Source: Anthoceros angustus
Lineage: Eukaryota; Streptophyta; Anthocerotopsida; Anthocerotales; Anthocerotaceae
Assembly: GCA_010909165.1 (NCBI GenBank)
Contig: MU008168.1
Span: 186,001 to 250,000, forward strand
Direction of reading: 5' to 3'
Length of the DNA: 64,000 nt
A program made the translations under genes and the position numbers. The notes under the pieces are model-generated. The model was not told the DNA's origin, made no database searches, and saw nothing but the letters and a program-made list of their open reading frames with translations. This document shows, in pieces, positions 46,821 through 57,175 of the stretch; the stretch's first letter is position 1, and every line of letters starts with the position of its first letter.

Positions 46821-48011
46821 CTAGAACGACACCACCATTTTCTCTGGAAGTGTCCACGGGTTGAGCTCTGAAGATAGTAAGGGCACGAAGAGATGTGCAG
46901 ATCCATCGTCGTCCAGGCCCTGAAAAGTCTTGGGTGTGTCGGCATCCGCGTTCGCATAAGTCTGCTGTGGGAGCAGAGGCAGAGGAGCAATGGAGGAGCC
47001 GCTCCAAATGCTGGATCGCCTGAAAGTGTGATACACAACCACGCTTCCTCCTGATAACTCCTTCCTGAATGTTCTGTCGCAAAAATAACCTCGAGGATAG
47101 ACAGAGGTGTTCCAGCTAGACGCCCTAGTGTTATCTCCTGTCAGAAACACCGCCACAGAAAATACTTCCGGCCTGAACACGGCAGCGGCTCTGTCCAGGA
47201 GAGCTTGCAATGTGATGTCTTCTTCGTTGTAACCCTTGGTCTCGAAGCTGGCATAACTGAAGGTATCCTCCGGAGTCACATGGATGGTGGAGTATGCCGC
47301 TCCCTCCATCCCGTTCATAGAATAGCCGCAGGGATCGAATGCGAAATCGCAGATTTCCGATCCAGGCAATATATCTGCAATCCCTGATACTTTTGTCATT
47401 TCCAAGGCCGAGGGGAGCACACTTTTCTGAAACTGTGAAGCACACAGGGTGTCGAGCTGAGTCATACACATCTCCACTGTGTACACAGGATCAGTCTCCC
47501 TGCACAATGCTCCTTCCTCCACTGCGTAGTAAACATGCCACTTGTGGCGATCTTCTTCGTGGCCCATAACCAGCCACTCCCCACCGTCCTGTCCGCCAAG
47601 ATGGCCGAAAAACCTGTCTAAAAACTTGACCTCCTCCCTGAAGCTGTTGTGCGGATAGGGCTGCACTGCAGGGAAATTAAAAGAACCACGAGTATACCTG
47701 CAAGTCACAGCTCTGAGATGCAGCCGGGAGGCTGAAGCCAACAAGACGGGCACAGCCTGCAGCAACTGTGTGGTGCCGCACGTCTTGATCACCATGCTGC
47801 GAGAGTATATAAACAGGCTCGACTCCGAAAGAACGTAGGAGTCGAAATGCTCATTGCTCAGCTGAGACACAATTGTGCACTCAGCTGCCTTGAGCATGGC
47901 ATCAATTTCTGCACGGGCCATGGCGCGCAATCCCATTCCTTGTGCAGCAAACGGCCCCGCAAATCCTACCTCCAGCCTCTTCTCATATCCCTCAAACCCT
48001 GGCAACGACAT
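46821..48011 (-). CDS. SAMDC: S-adenosylmethionine decarboxylase proenzyme
   Basis: Makes decarboxylated AdoMet, the aminopropyl donor for spermidine and spermine; cytosolic. The start is ATG at 48011 (MSLPGFEGYEKRLEVGF); an upstream in-frame extension has no conservation. 396 residues, one exon. FEGYEKRLEV near residue 6 holds the conserved active-site Phe and Glu pair. YVLSESSLFIY at 60-69 is the self-cleavage site, Glu63/Ser64, where Ser64 becomes the pyruvoyl group. Cys78 in IKTCGTT, Ser231 in CGYSMNG and His244 in TIHVTPE are the catalytic and processing residues. TFSYASFET near 250 is also conserved. The C-terminal tail is longer and more diverged than the core. The frame is intact and all key residues are present. 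Two leader uORFs upstream imply polyamine-controlled translation. Confidence 0.96.
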   Translation of the reverse strand: MSLPGFEGYEKRLEVGFAGPFAAQGMGLRAMARAEIDAMLKAAECTIVSQLSNEHFDSYVLSESSLFIYSRSMVIKTCGTTQLLQAVPVLLASASRLHLRAVTCRYTRGSFNFPAVQPYPHNSFREEVKFLDRFFGHLGGQDGGEWLVMGHEEDRHKWHVYYAVEEGALCRETDPVYTVEMCMTQLDTLCASQFQKSVLPSALEMTKVSGIADILPGSEICDFAFDPCGYSMNGMEGAAYSTIHVTPEDTFSYASFETKGYNEEDITLQALLDRAAAVFRPEVFSVAVFLTGDNTRASSWNTSVYPRGYFCDRTFRKELSGGSVVVYHTFRRSSIWSGSSIAPLPLLPQQTYANADADTPKTFQGLDDDGSAHLFVPLLSSELNPWTLPEKMVVSF

Positions 48012-48192
48012 TTCCCTCCCCCCGAGCCTTCCCGAACTCGTTTCCTTCAGGATCAAATCCCGTGCGCTTCCAAACTCACTTCCTCCACTGCAATTCCTCC
48101 CAGCACCTGCCTGCTAGCGATCCAACATGGGTCCTCGAATTGACTACCTGCGAGGTGGATCCGAAAGCAAGAAGGTCGCCTCTTTCCCCCTC
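48012..48192 (-). other. AdoMetDC leader between uORF and main start
   Basis: About 180 nt of leader lie between the small-uORF stop and the main ATG, if unspliced. Plant AdoMetDC leaders often contain an intron; splice sites were not assigned here. Confidence 0.5.
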
Positions 48193-48342
48193 TCAGGAAG
48201 GCTCCCGCCCGCAGTCGGAGTAGGCAGCGCTGCGGAACTTCTCGATTCCCCCTCGCGGCCGGATGTCTTCGATCAGATAGCCCAGAACACTCTCGTGCTG
48301 GCACCGGTTCACCGTGCCACTCCGGAGCTTGCTTCCGTCCAT
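48193..48342 (-). promoter_or_regulatory. Conserved small uORF of AdoMetDC (49 codons)
   Basis: The ATG at 48342-48340 opens a 49-residue peptide ending with stop at 48195-48193. Its C-terminal half, GYLIEDIRPRGGIEKFRSAA then YSDCGREPS, is the strongly conserved plant AdoMetDC uORF peptide (consensus GYxIEDVRPxGGIxKFxSAAYSNCxRKPS). In plants this peptide stalls ribosomes when polyamines are high and lowers synthesis of the main protein. An ATG three bases upstream in the same frame (48345) would add one Met. Start choice follows the one-base overlap with the tiny uORF and the G after the ATG. Confidence 0.95.
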
Positions 48343-48350
48343 CATAACAT
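48342..48350 (-). promoter_or_regulatory. Tiny uORF (ATG TTA TGA) overlapping the small uORF by one base
   Basis: ATG at 48350-48348, Leu codon, stop TGA at 48344-48342. The A of its stop is the A of the small-uORF ATG. This one-base overlap (TGATG) is the arrangement described for plant AdoMetDC leaders, where the tiny uORF governs access of ribosomes to the small uORF when polyamines are low. Confidence 0.9.
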
Positions 48351-48659
48351 TCGCACCGGGAGATCTCCACCCCCGCCGATCACAATTCTTGATCCTCTCC
48401 TCCCTTCTCCAGCTTGCCGGTTCCCGCCGCCGCCACGCCACAGCAGCAGTTCGATGATCTCACAACCTCGCACCAAACCCTCGCCCGGCGCGAGCAGCAG
48501 GTAGCGCGCCAAACCCTTGCCGCGCAGCGCAGCGATGGCAGCCGCACAAACAAACGAGAGGGCAAGGAAGCGGTGACGGAACGGCGGCGGAGCACGATGC
48601 ACAAGGCGAAAGGCGCAGAAGAGAGCAAGTACACAGGCGGTAGAGTGAAGGGGAAGGGA

Positions 48660-48666
48660 TTATATA
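48660..48666 (-). promoter_or_regulatory. AdoMetDC TATA box
   Basis: TATATAA on the - strand, within CCTATATAATCCC, about 310 bp upstream of the tiny uORF. It sits in GC-rich promoter sequence and gives a leader of plausible length. Confidence 0.6.
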
Positions 48667-48669
48667 GGC

Positions 48670-49574
48670 GCGGCGGAGGCGGTTTTCCGAGTCCAGCCAC
48701 CACACGCCACCGAGCTGGCCTTTACTTCCATGCGCGATCCCCGCAAACGGGTGAGCAAGTTAAGTTAGGGCACGGCCGCACGCCGCACGCCGCAGCTCTG
48801 TGACTGGACTCGCCACTTGGCGGCCTCACCATCCTCCACTCCTCATTCTCCCCCACGTTCCAATTTTATCGAATCCCATTACGGTTGTGGGGTTGCGGGC
48901 GACATGGCCCGTGGCAGCCTTGCCTTCTTATTACAGTCCACCCCCCCTAATTGGGACTGGTTCGGAGTGCCTTTAGAGGTCCCATTAAGGGAGGTGTCCC
49001 GATTATATTTTCCCTATTTAAAAATAATAAAATATTTTAAATTCTAAAAATCAAAAATACCCAAAAATTAAAATTAAAATTTTGATTGATAGGTTTCACT
49101 AAAAATAACTTTTACCACTTCTCTATATAGTTGTTTGACATTAGCGCTCTCTAAGCAACATCAAAAACCTCTACCTATCATAAAGGAAAAGCTTAGCTTA
49201 AGAGTCTTCAATCACACCTAAAAGTCTATAGTGCTTTGAAATAATCGATTCTTTTTCTTTCTTTTTTATTTTTAGTAAAAAATTAGAAATCCCATTTAGG
49301 AGGTGAAACTAACATGAATGTATGTTTCAAAATGTCCCAATTATCATTTAGGAAAAGTCCCATTTATTACATTGTAAACTAAAGGGAGTAGGATGGGAGG
49401 TCCCATTTAGAGAGGAATCCCATTTATAGAGTTCCAATTAGGGGCCGAACGTATTTGAATGTCCGCCTTCAACCCTTCTCCCTCCTCATATAGACCTGCA
49501 CTTACATCGCTTTGTTTATGCTAGGTTCCATGTAACCTGCACCGGAGGATTTCCAGCCACGTTGTACAAAGACA
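48670..49574. other. Intergenic region, AT-rich from 49.0 kb
   Basis: GC-rich AdoMetDC promoter until about 48990, then AT-rich DNA. From 48945 to 49440 phrases such as GTCCCATT(T/A)A and AGGTCCCATT recur five or six times in degenerate form, suggesting a decayed short element. No gene. Confidence 0.45.
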
Positions 49575-49895
49575 ATGAACATTAATGGTTTATGGCGGGT
49601 TGAGCACCGGGTCGGAGGTTTTGGCCGGTTTATTTTTAGGTACACTTGGATTTCTCCGACCAGTACCGCCATGCTTGCTACCGTCGAAATAACGAACGGC
49701 GTTATATACAATCCGGGTTGGATGTCATATGGGACCGAGAATCGCCGTTATTTTGCCATTTCCATGACCACCGCAAGTTGCCCTCTTTACATGAAACGTT
49801 CTAGCGTTGAGGATGTGGCGCATTGTATAGATGGACTCTTTGTTCGCTATCGACTTGAAGACCTCCGTGGATTCAATGTGCCAAGCATACCGTAG
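49575..49895 (+). CDS. Unrecognised 106-codon open reading frame upstream of the trihelix gene
   Basis: ATG-initiated. The text includes WRVEHRVGGFGRFIFRYTWI and SVEDVAHCIDGLFVRYRLED. No domain recognised. Same strand as, and about 100 bp before, the trihelix-like frame, so it could be an upstream exon or a companion reading frame of a transposon. Confidence 0.3.
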   Translation: MNINGLWRVEHRVGGFGRFIFRYTWISPTSTAMLATVEITNGVIYNPGWMSYGTENRRYFAISMTTASCPLYMKRSSVEDVAHCIDGLFVRYRLEDLRGFNVPSIP

Positions 49896-49994
49896 GTATC
49901 AAGTGTGAAGCATGCTACAAATTGTGAAGACATTGCTAACAGAAACGTGTATCAATCTCAACATTTGTCTTATGGTGTAGCTCCAGGTTTGAGC

Positions 49995-50771
49995 ATGAGC
50001 GAGGCAGGAGGTCCTTTGCTCCTCCAAACCCACACTGGGGATAATATAGTAGCACACTTACAAGGTCCTGGCTATTCCGCAACTTGGAGGCCACAATTTC
50101 AGACTGAGCTGGAAAGCCAAGGTCCTCAGAACCCGTCTGTGAATCCCAACCGTGCCGAGGGCAAGAAAAGGTCTAGGGTTCAAGCTTCAAATCAAGGTGA
50201 TTCATCACTCATTGACGAAGATAACACAGGGAAAAGGTGGGACGAATTTGAATTGCTCATATTGGTTTCTGTACGGAAGGAGGATGTAATGAAGCACAGG
50301 GACGGCGGTATGAAAGAAAAGATGACTCCTGCCAACACAAGATGGGCTGTAATTTCAACTTCATGTGCAAGCCATAAGGTTTACAGGATGGCGAAGCAAT
50401 GCCGTGATCGCTGGGAAGCTCTCATGACGGACTTCAATAAAGTCGAGGATTGGGAGCGACCTGGTCACAATTCAGGACGGAGCAGCTATTGGAATATGGA
50501 GAAGGCTGAGAGAATTGCTCAAAAGCTGCCCAAAGCCTTCCTCCGGACCCGGAGCTGCTCACATAGTACGTTGATAATTGAATGCCTATTAGAAATCCCC
50601 TTGGTAATTGTCCTGTGCGGGCTGCAATTGCAAGAGCAGCCTCCAATTGTTGACATGATGTATCAAAGGTTATCAAGAGCATCATCTAGAAGTCTCTGGT
50701 CATCCATGCTCACAGATCTTAAAGATAGCCCGCAATCGGTGATGGCAGCATCACTACTCCCCTCAAAGTAA
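49995..50771 (+). CDS. Trihelix (Myb/SANT-like) DNA-binding protein
   Basis: Likely DNA-binding protein. From ATG at 49995 the frame gives 258 residues; it is open further upstream to about 49905 without another ATG, so an upstream exon is possible. A Lys/Arg-rich patch (AEGKKRSRVQ, residues 54-63) resembles a nuclear localisation signal. Residues ~80-190 form a trihelix-like unit: RWDEFELLILVSVRKEDV, then TRWAVISTSCASHKV, then KQCRDRWEALMTDFNKVEDW, with the three spaced Trp of the fold, followed by SYWNMEKAERIAQKLPKAF as in GT-type factors. The C-terminal part is unrelated and possibly frame-altered. Such proteins occur both as plant transcription factors and as the second protein of PIF/Harbinger-type transposons. 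No transposase is seen nearby, so the choice is open. Confidence 0.55.
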   Translation: MSEAGGPLLLQTHTGDNIVAHLQGPGYSATWRPQFQTELESQGPQNPSVNPNRAEGKKRSRVQASNQGDSSLIDEDNTGKRWDEFELLILVSVRKEDVMKHRDGGMKEKMTPANTRWAVISTSCASHKVYRMAKQCRDRWEALMTDFNKVEDWERPGHNSGRSSYWNMEKAERIAQKLPKAFLRTRSCSHSTLIIECLLEIPLVIVLCGLQLQEQPPIVDMMYQRLSRASSRSLWSSMLTDLKDSPQSVMAASLLPSK

Positions 50772-51641
50772 TTCAGTAAATAAAAAAAATCTCGAACTAC
50801 ACTTAGTGTAGCAAGGGCTACGCCGTAGACGACCATTTGCTCCACATTGGCCATAGATTGTTAATCCCTGAGCTTCAACCTAAAAGGTAGCTGCTTGCTT
50901 CAACCTAAAATGTAGCTGCTTATTGAGCATGAAACTTGCCGAGTTTTATCAGAGTCCATAGTGACACTTGAGTTCGATCGCGAACAGCCTAAGGCCAGCC
51001 CGTTGTACTCAACCGGTGATGACCCGTTTCAGACACTTGGCAACTGTCGGTCATGAGTTCCGGTATGGGATCGTTCACATATGCAGGAAAAAATCCGGAA
51101 AAATGCTGTGGTCCGGCTATGGGAACCTAGCATTATCCACCCGGCCACATCATTTCGCGGGTTCGAAATTCATTTACCCATTTTGAATCCCGATCTGCAA
51201 AAAGTCGTCCACGGATGTATCGATGTATCCCGATCTCCAAAAGGTCATCTCTGGATGTATACCGATCTCCAAAAGGTCATCTCTGGATCTATCCCATCTC
51301 CAAAAATTCGTCTCCGGATGTAGCCCCTCACACATGGCCAAAAAAAATAGCTCATGTTGGTAGGTCCCGCGAGGTACAACTCCTGGGGTTTGAGTCAAGT
51401 TTTAACTAGATATCAACTCGTACCCCGGTTTGCACCAAGTGTTTCACGTGTTACGTAGTTTGCTATTTGTAGGCACTGGGAAGACTTTATTTAAAAAAAA
51501 CGATGGGAAAACCTATCTACCCGAACGGAGGGGGGACAATCCACTAAAGGCCCAAGAGGTTGAAGGGGCTAGCCCCCACGAATGCCAACCCCAAAGCTAC
51601 CTACCGCCCTGATTATGTCGTGGTCCGAGATGAGGAAAGGC
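50772..51641. other. Unassigned region with short internal repeats
   Basis: Near 50880-50930 CTTCAACCTAAAA(G/T)GTAGCTGCTT is directly repeated. At 51190-51320 four degenerate copies of CCGATCTCCAAAAGGTCATCTCTGG (~32 bp spacing) form a short tandem repeat. No gene. Confidence 0.5.
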
Positions 51642-52135
51642 CTACCTACAAGTGGTGCCCATGACGCTATATCTTCCGTGCTTGTTGCCGACCTGTAAAT
51701 AGCGTTGGCCAGCGCCCTCTGCAAAGTGATGGATACCCGCTGTCAAAAGAAAGCCACCACCGAGGAAAGAGGCAGACCCACCCATTCCGACGATTGTGGT
51801 AGGCTTCAACACAATTTTTAATGAGCTGGGAAAACTCCTTGCCCATAGTGTAGTGAGTCTCAATGGCGAGGGGGATGAAGGCGTGGCCATCCTGCAAAGG
51901 TCTATACTTGTGTACCTTAGCAGTCGCGCATCCCTCCGCCGCCCAGTCCCGGAGGGTTGATAATCACATGCCGATAAATGGAGTTCCAGAGCCCTTGCAC
52001 TTGTGTAGTTGCTGCGGACTTGGCATTGGTAGAAAATTGCGTTCTTGCATTTCGCAGTGCAGCATTCCTCCACACGTTTTTGTTGGCATCCTGTGGGGAA
52101 GCACGGCAGTGGAGTGCACGTTGAAGAAGTGACAT
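51642..52135 (-). pseudogene. Retroelement-like coding scrap
   Basis: The - strand carries broken pieces including DGHAFIPLAIETHYTMGKEF and SQLIKNCVEAYHNRRNG, plus the NVWRNAALRN fragment shared with 44.6 kb. The PLAIExxxxxGKEF style resembles the C-terminal end of plant non-LTR reverse-transcriptase proteins, but evidence is thin. Frame changes are frequent. Confidence 0.35.
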
Positions 52136-52854
52136 CGATATCGTGGGCTTCTAACATGAATGTCTGCATTTGGGGTTTGACATGGTACAGGATGGCACTG
52201 GCAGCTAGAGATCATGAAGCCACTTTGTGCATAAGGATTTCTTCAAAGCTTGGATCAGGATCTAGAATATCCAATGGGCATAAAGGATTTAGAATGCATC
52301 AAATCCCTACACAGCACCAAGTGCTATGATTAGCAGATGTGATGTGTTGTGATGTGATGTGTGAGAGACTGAAGAGTACCATCGAAGCGATCAATATCAC
52401 ATGGGATCACCACATATCTCAAACTAACCGCCACAATCAATTGTTGACACAACAGTTTACGTAGAGGATGAGGCTTCCCATACTCACATTGGCTTAGATA
52501 TGCTCTTGAGTCGCATTCCCAATTGAAAAAAATGCACCCCCAAGGACAATCAACTCAAGATTCAAATTCTATCCAAAGGTTGGTCTCTCAATCAACTTAG
52601 GATTTTAGATTCTATGCAAAGGTTGGTCTCTATGGATAGCCTGTTGCAAGACAAGGGCATTTACTGGAAGCTTCCTTCACACACCTTCATATGGTATCCG
52701 ATTTTCATACACAAAAACTTGGACAAACTATGTAGAGACATGACGAATGTTGGAAGCTTTTCTTGTTGGAAGCTTTTCTTCACCTGTCTCTTGTCCACTA
52801 TACTTGTGAGCAGCAAGGACAAAGGAGATTGTAAATCTCAAATAGCATCATGTC
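52136..52854. other. Unassigned AT-moderate region
   Basis: Contains TGTGATGTG(T/A)-type repeats at 52335-52365 and two copies of CTATGCAAAGGTTGGTCTCT-like phrases near 52570 and 52612. No gene. Confidence 0.45.
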
Positions 52855-53019
52855 AATGATGGTTCATGCCCCAGCTCTTTATTCGAAGGCGCTTGATTGC
52901 GTCTAGAAGTTGTGTTAACACACATGTACAACAACAACATAGATTTTTTCTTAACTTTTTACAATCCAGCTACTAATTCCAGCCAAGGATCCATGCCAAG
53001 GCTCTTGGTGGCAAAACTC

Positions 53020-54075
53020 TCATTCGGGCAGGAGGAAGCCACCTCCAAGCCGGGCGTTGGTTTCAAATCAGCTCGATCTTCGTGAGGTTAGAGCACAAGG
53101 TGATGTATACTACTTGGTCTGCGCCGCCACCACGACCTTGATGTGCTCATGAGCTAGATCCAGCGACGTGAGTGAACATGGCGATGGGCATGGTGTCCAC
53201 CATCGTCCGAGGTCATGCACGAAATCCAACTCCCGATCTCAGACACACATTCTGAGTTTCACACTATGATCCTCCCCACGGCCAAGCACGTGCGGTCCCG
53301 CGACGCTGAATAGGTCAACGTAGAGGTAACAGCAGTGGCTTGGCCACCACGACCACGCGCTCAATGCCCGCTCCGGATCGTGGGTGAGCGGATCATGGTT
53401 TCCACAAACAAGAGAGCACGGTGCCCACAAATACTCCGTGCTGCCCAGCCCAAAGTTGAAGCCTCCAGCCCGGGCAAGTCGTTGGTTGTCTCACCCAGCC
53501 CCGGCGAGTCGGGCAAGGTGGAACGCCTCATGTCCAAATTAGGCGTCCGTGTGTTGTACCACCACCTTAAAGGAGCGCCATGGCATCCACGAACACACCC
53601 CACTTGCCCAATTCCCAAGTTTCCGGATTGCAAGGCGATCCAAGAGGCCCTCACCGGGTTCCCATAGCGACGACATCGCCCGCCACCACGCGCCAGCGAC
53701 ACGTGACCGCAGCCCGCTTGCCGACACCGAGGCGCCACCGGTAATGTCTCGGGATGTCTCCCCGGAGTGCGCCCGGCCACGTTCAGTGATCATCGGTTTC
53801 AGACATGGTGGGATCCGAGTCGGACCGATACCAGTTGAAGCGAGTAGTCGAGACGATGGAGGCCGGATCAGAATGTTGCAACGGCCGATCTCGCGCTCCA
53901 CCTCCCGATTCCCGCCGTTCCTTCAACAAGAAGGGCGACGCTACGGCCTCCTTCCAAGCTCACACGCCCGCCGTGGCCTTGTGAGACTCATCAACGGCAG
54001 CTGAGCCTGGATCTTGCCCACAAGATTGTTGGGCGATCGCCCACTCCACAACCTCCTCCCTCTCGCCGTTCTCGC
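53020..54075 (-). pseudogene. F-box/kelch relic in the left arm
   Basis: The - strand of the left arm encodes pieces equivalent to the 40.2-41.5 kb relic. The F-box end is near 54060 (the WATG-AGRGEEVV-type DNA opposite 55280). Kelch-like pieces include MVDTMP-like and VFVGTVLF-equivalent sequence near 53400, and a C-terminal end near 53030 shares the GAAGCCACCTCCAAGC block with the relics at 37.9 and 40.4 kb. Frames change often, so it is not translatable. Confidence 0.6.
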
Positions 54076-55259
54076 ATCATCCATCCATCCGGACATCCAA
54101 GCCCTTTGCTTGGTTAATCGATTAATATGGCTAACCTCTCTTCACACTACACACACAAAACGCAAATCGCTTTTTGGTATACAACGTCAGCAAGTAGCTT
54201 TTGTGACAACACTAGGCTTTTCTAAGTATGACTACATATATAGTCTTCGGTAGGGTTTAAGATCGATATTAAATCTAGAAACTACTATCTTATCTCGCCC
54301 ATGAAGCATATTATATATTATTCTAATTTGTAAAATTATGATGCTTGAAATTCTAAATATGTCAAAGAATCAGTTTGGAGACCTTCTATCACTTTATGTG
54401 TTGTCTAAATTTCAAATTTTAATACTTGAAATTCTAAATATATCCGAATCGAACTTTGAAGGTCCTTCTACAAGATGCAAAGAAACAAGGTTGCAACGCT
54501 CAATTATAGATATCGGCTACACATAAAAATATCTTATATTTTTTCTCTTATACATCTAAACACTTGATCCATTTTATTATGACCTCTTCAATTAAGAGAG
54601 ACGAGAAACTTTAGGCAAAAGGAAAGAGGATGGGTGTATGCATGGTTAGGTGTAGCACTTCCATCTAAAAAAGGGAGTGGTAACTTGTTAAGTAGATGAT
54701 GGTAAAAATATGTTGACCTCTCTCAATTGAAGAGGTCATAATAAAATGGAGCAAGTGTTTAGATGTATAAGAGAAAAAATATAAGATATTTTTATGTGTA
54801 GCCGATATCTATAAATGAGCGTTGCAACCTTGTTTCTTTGCATCTTGTAGAAGGACCTTCAAAGCTCGATGATTGACATATTCAGAATTTCAAGTATTAA
54901 AAATTTGAAATTTAGACAAACACATAAAGTGATAGAAGGGTCTCCAAAACTGATTCTTTGACATATTTAGAATTTCAAGCATTATAATTTTACAAATTAG
55001 AATAATATATAATATGCTTCATGGAAGCGAGATAAGATAGTAGTTTCTAGATTTAATATCGATCTTAAACCCTACTGAAAGACTATATATGTAGCTATCA
55101 TACTTAGAAAAGCCTAGTGTTGTCTACCAAAAGCTACTTGCTTTTCAGACGTTGTATACCAAAAGCGACGGCTGCGTGTGTGTAGTTGGTGTGAAGAGAG
55201 GTTAGCCATATCAATCGCTTAACCAAGCAAAGTGCTTGGATGTCCGTGATGGATGCGAT

Positions 55260-56310
55260 GCGAGAACGGCGAGAGGGAGGAGGTTGTGGAGTGGGGCGAT
55301 CCGCCCAACAATCTTGTGGGCAAGATCCAGCCCACCGCCGCTGATGAGTCCGTCACGCGCAGAGCTGGAAGGAGGCCGTGAAGCGCCGCCTTCGTTGAAG
55401 GAACGGCGGAATCGGAGGTGGAGCGAGATTGGCGTCGCTTGCAACAGCTTCACAAGATCCAGCCCAGATCGACTCCTACGCTCACGACTCGGCCGGTATC
55501 GGGTCCACTCCGGATCCCACCATGTCTACGAAACCAGCATGATCACTTGAACGTCGCACTCTTCTTGTGGGAGACATCGATCCCGAGACATTACCGCAGT
55601 GGCGCCTGGGCAAGCGGGCGTGGCCGATGTCCGCTCGCTGGCCGTGGTGGCGGCGCATGTCGCCGCTATGATTTGGGGAACCTGGGGCCTCTTGACTGCT
55701 TGCCGATCCCGGAAACTTGGGAATTGGGCAAGTACGGTGTGTTCGTGGATGCCATGGCGCGCCTTTAAGGTGGTGGTGGTGCACAACACACGGACGCCTA
55801 ATTTGGACATGAGGCCCGCTCCCACGCCTTCGACTCCTGAGCCGGAGTGAGACAACCAACCACTTGCCCGGCCGGAGAGAGCTTCAACCGCTGGGCAGCA
55901 CGGAGTATTTGTGGGCACCGTGCTTTCATGCTTCGTGGGAAACCATGATCCGCTCACCCACGATCCGGAGCGGGCCGCTTGAGTCAAGGCTGGCGTTACC
56001 AAATTTTGTTACCCTACGCTGACCTATTCAACGGCGGACCGCCACCGTGCTTGGCCGTGGGAGGATCATGTGAAACTCACGAATGTGTATGCAGATCCGG
56101 GAGTTGGATTTCGCATGACTCGGACGATGGTGGACACCATGCCCATCGCCATGTTCACTCACGTCCTCTGGATGCTCATGAGCACATCAAGGTCGTGGTG
56201 GCGCGCAGACCAAGTAGTATACATCACCTGTGCTCTAACCTCACGAAGATCGTAGCTTGATTTGAAACCAACGCCTCGGCTTGGAGGTGGCTTCCTCCGC
56301 CCGAATGAGA
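55260..56310 (+). pseudogene. F-box/kelch relic in the right arm
   Basis: Mirror copy of the left-arm relic. It begins near 55290 with F-box-like WGDPPNNLVGKIQ and PSLKERRNR, and continues with broken kelch-like pieces (VTYVYADPGVGFRM-like and MVDTMPIAMF near 56125). It ends near 56300 with the reverse complement of the shared GGAGGTGGCTTCC block. Frameshifts differ between the arms, so both have mutated since the inversion. Confidence 0.6.
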
Positions 56311-56475
56311 GTTTTGCCACCAAGAGCCTTCTGCATGGATCCTTGGCTGGAATTAGGTAGCTGGATTGTAAAAAGTTAAGAAAAAATCTATGTTGTTGTT
56401 GTACATGTGTGTTAACACAACTTCTAGACGCAATCAAGCGCCTTCGAATAAAGAGCTGGAGCATGAACCATCATT

Positions 56476-56739
56476 TTTTAAACCTGTTTCACATACACAT
56501 TAAAAGTTCTGGATGTCGGGTTTTAGTGTGGTTCGTGGATTTAGTTGTGGCTTACGTCCTTGATAGTGTGGAAGTGGAGCACGAGATCAAGGTGAGGTTG
56601 CCTGATTGTGTGTGGTGGTGTTTAGGGTAGATGGGAGAAGTTGTGGGAGAAGGGGGAAGTCGGTGGTGGTGTGGGAGAATGAGAAAGTTGGTGGTGGTGT
56701 GGGAGAATGGGGAACTTGGTGGTGATCTGGGATGCAGTG
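56476..56739. other. Spacer entering a G-rich minisatellite
   Basis: GTGGGAGAATG(G/A)G(G/A)AA is repeated three times between 56635 and 56715. No gene. Confidence 0.5.
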
Positions 56740-57175
56740 TTTCTAGCTGTGTGGGAGGCAGGGTTTGCGGCTGTGTGGGAAGCAGGGTTTGCGGCTGTGT
56801 GGGAGGCAGGGTTTGCGGCTGTGTGGGGGGCAGGGTTTGCGGCTGTGTGTGGGGCAGGGTTTGCGGCTTCGTGGGAGGTAGGGTTTGTGGCGGTGTGGGA
56901 GGAGGTGTGTGTGCGGTGGTGTGGGAGGAGGTGTGTATGCGGTGGTGTGGGAGGAGGTGGAGGTCACATATGGGAGGAGGTGGTGTGCGGTGTGGGAGGA
57001 GGTGGGTGCAAGTGTGGGAGGATGTGGGTGTGCGGCGGTGTGGGAGGATGTGGGTGTGCGGCGATGTTGGAGGAGGTGGGAGGACGGCGATGTGGGAGGA
57101 GTTCGTGTTCGGCGTCGTGGGAGGAGGTGGGAGGGTGGCGGTGTGGGAGGACGGTGGCGGTGTTGGAAAACTGCG
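56740..57175. repeat. G-rich minisatellite, 24-bp unit then GTGGGAGGAGGTG unit
   Basis: First part (56755-56895): about six units of GCGGCTGTGTGGGAGGCAGGGTTT, 24 bp each, so frames are kept and long Cys/Gly/Val strings are open. Second part (56895-57170): variants of GTGTGGGAGGAGGTGGTGTGCGG. Strong G/C strand asymmetry throughout; the many GGG/GGAGG runs could form G-quadruplexes. The open frames look repeat-derived. Confidence 0.88.

Larger units (their letters stand above)
52855..56475. repeat. 3.6-kb inverted repeat, two ~1.75-kb arms with a ~113-nt spacer
   Basis: Left arm about 52855-54602, right arm about 54716-56475; centre near 54659. Outer ends: CGAAGGCGCTTGATTGCGTC (52884) against its reverse complement near 56430. 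Inner ends: TGACCTCTTCAATTAAGAGAG (54580) against CTCTCTCAATTGAAGAGGTCA (54717). Similarity is continuous across the arms with scattered small indels and substitutions. Each arm carries an F-box/kelch relic at its middle and AT-rich sequence next to the spacer. A transcript through it would form a very long hairpin. Confidence 0.93.

Noticed and set aside
47847-48223. + strand frames opposite AdoMetDC and its leader
   Set aside because: Antisense shadows of the conserved coding sequence and uORF.
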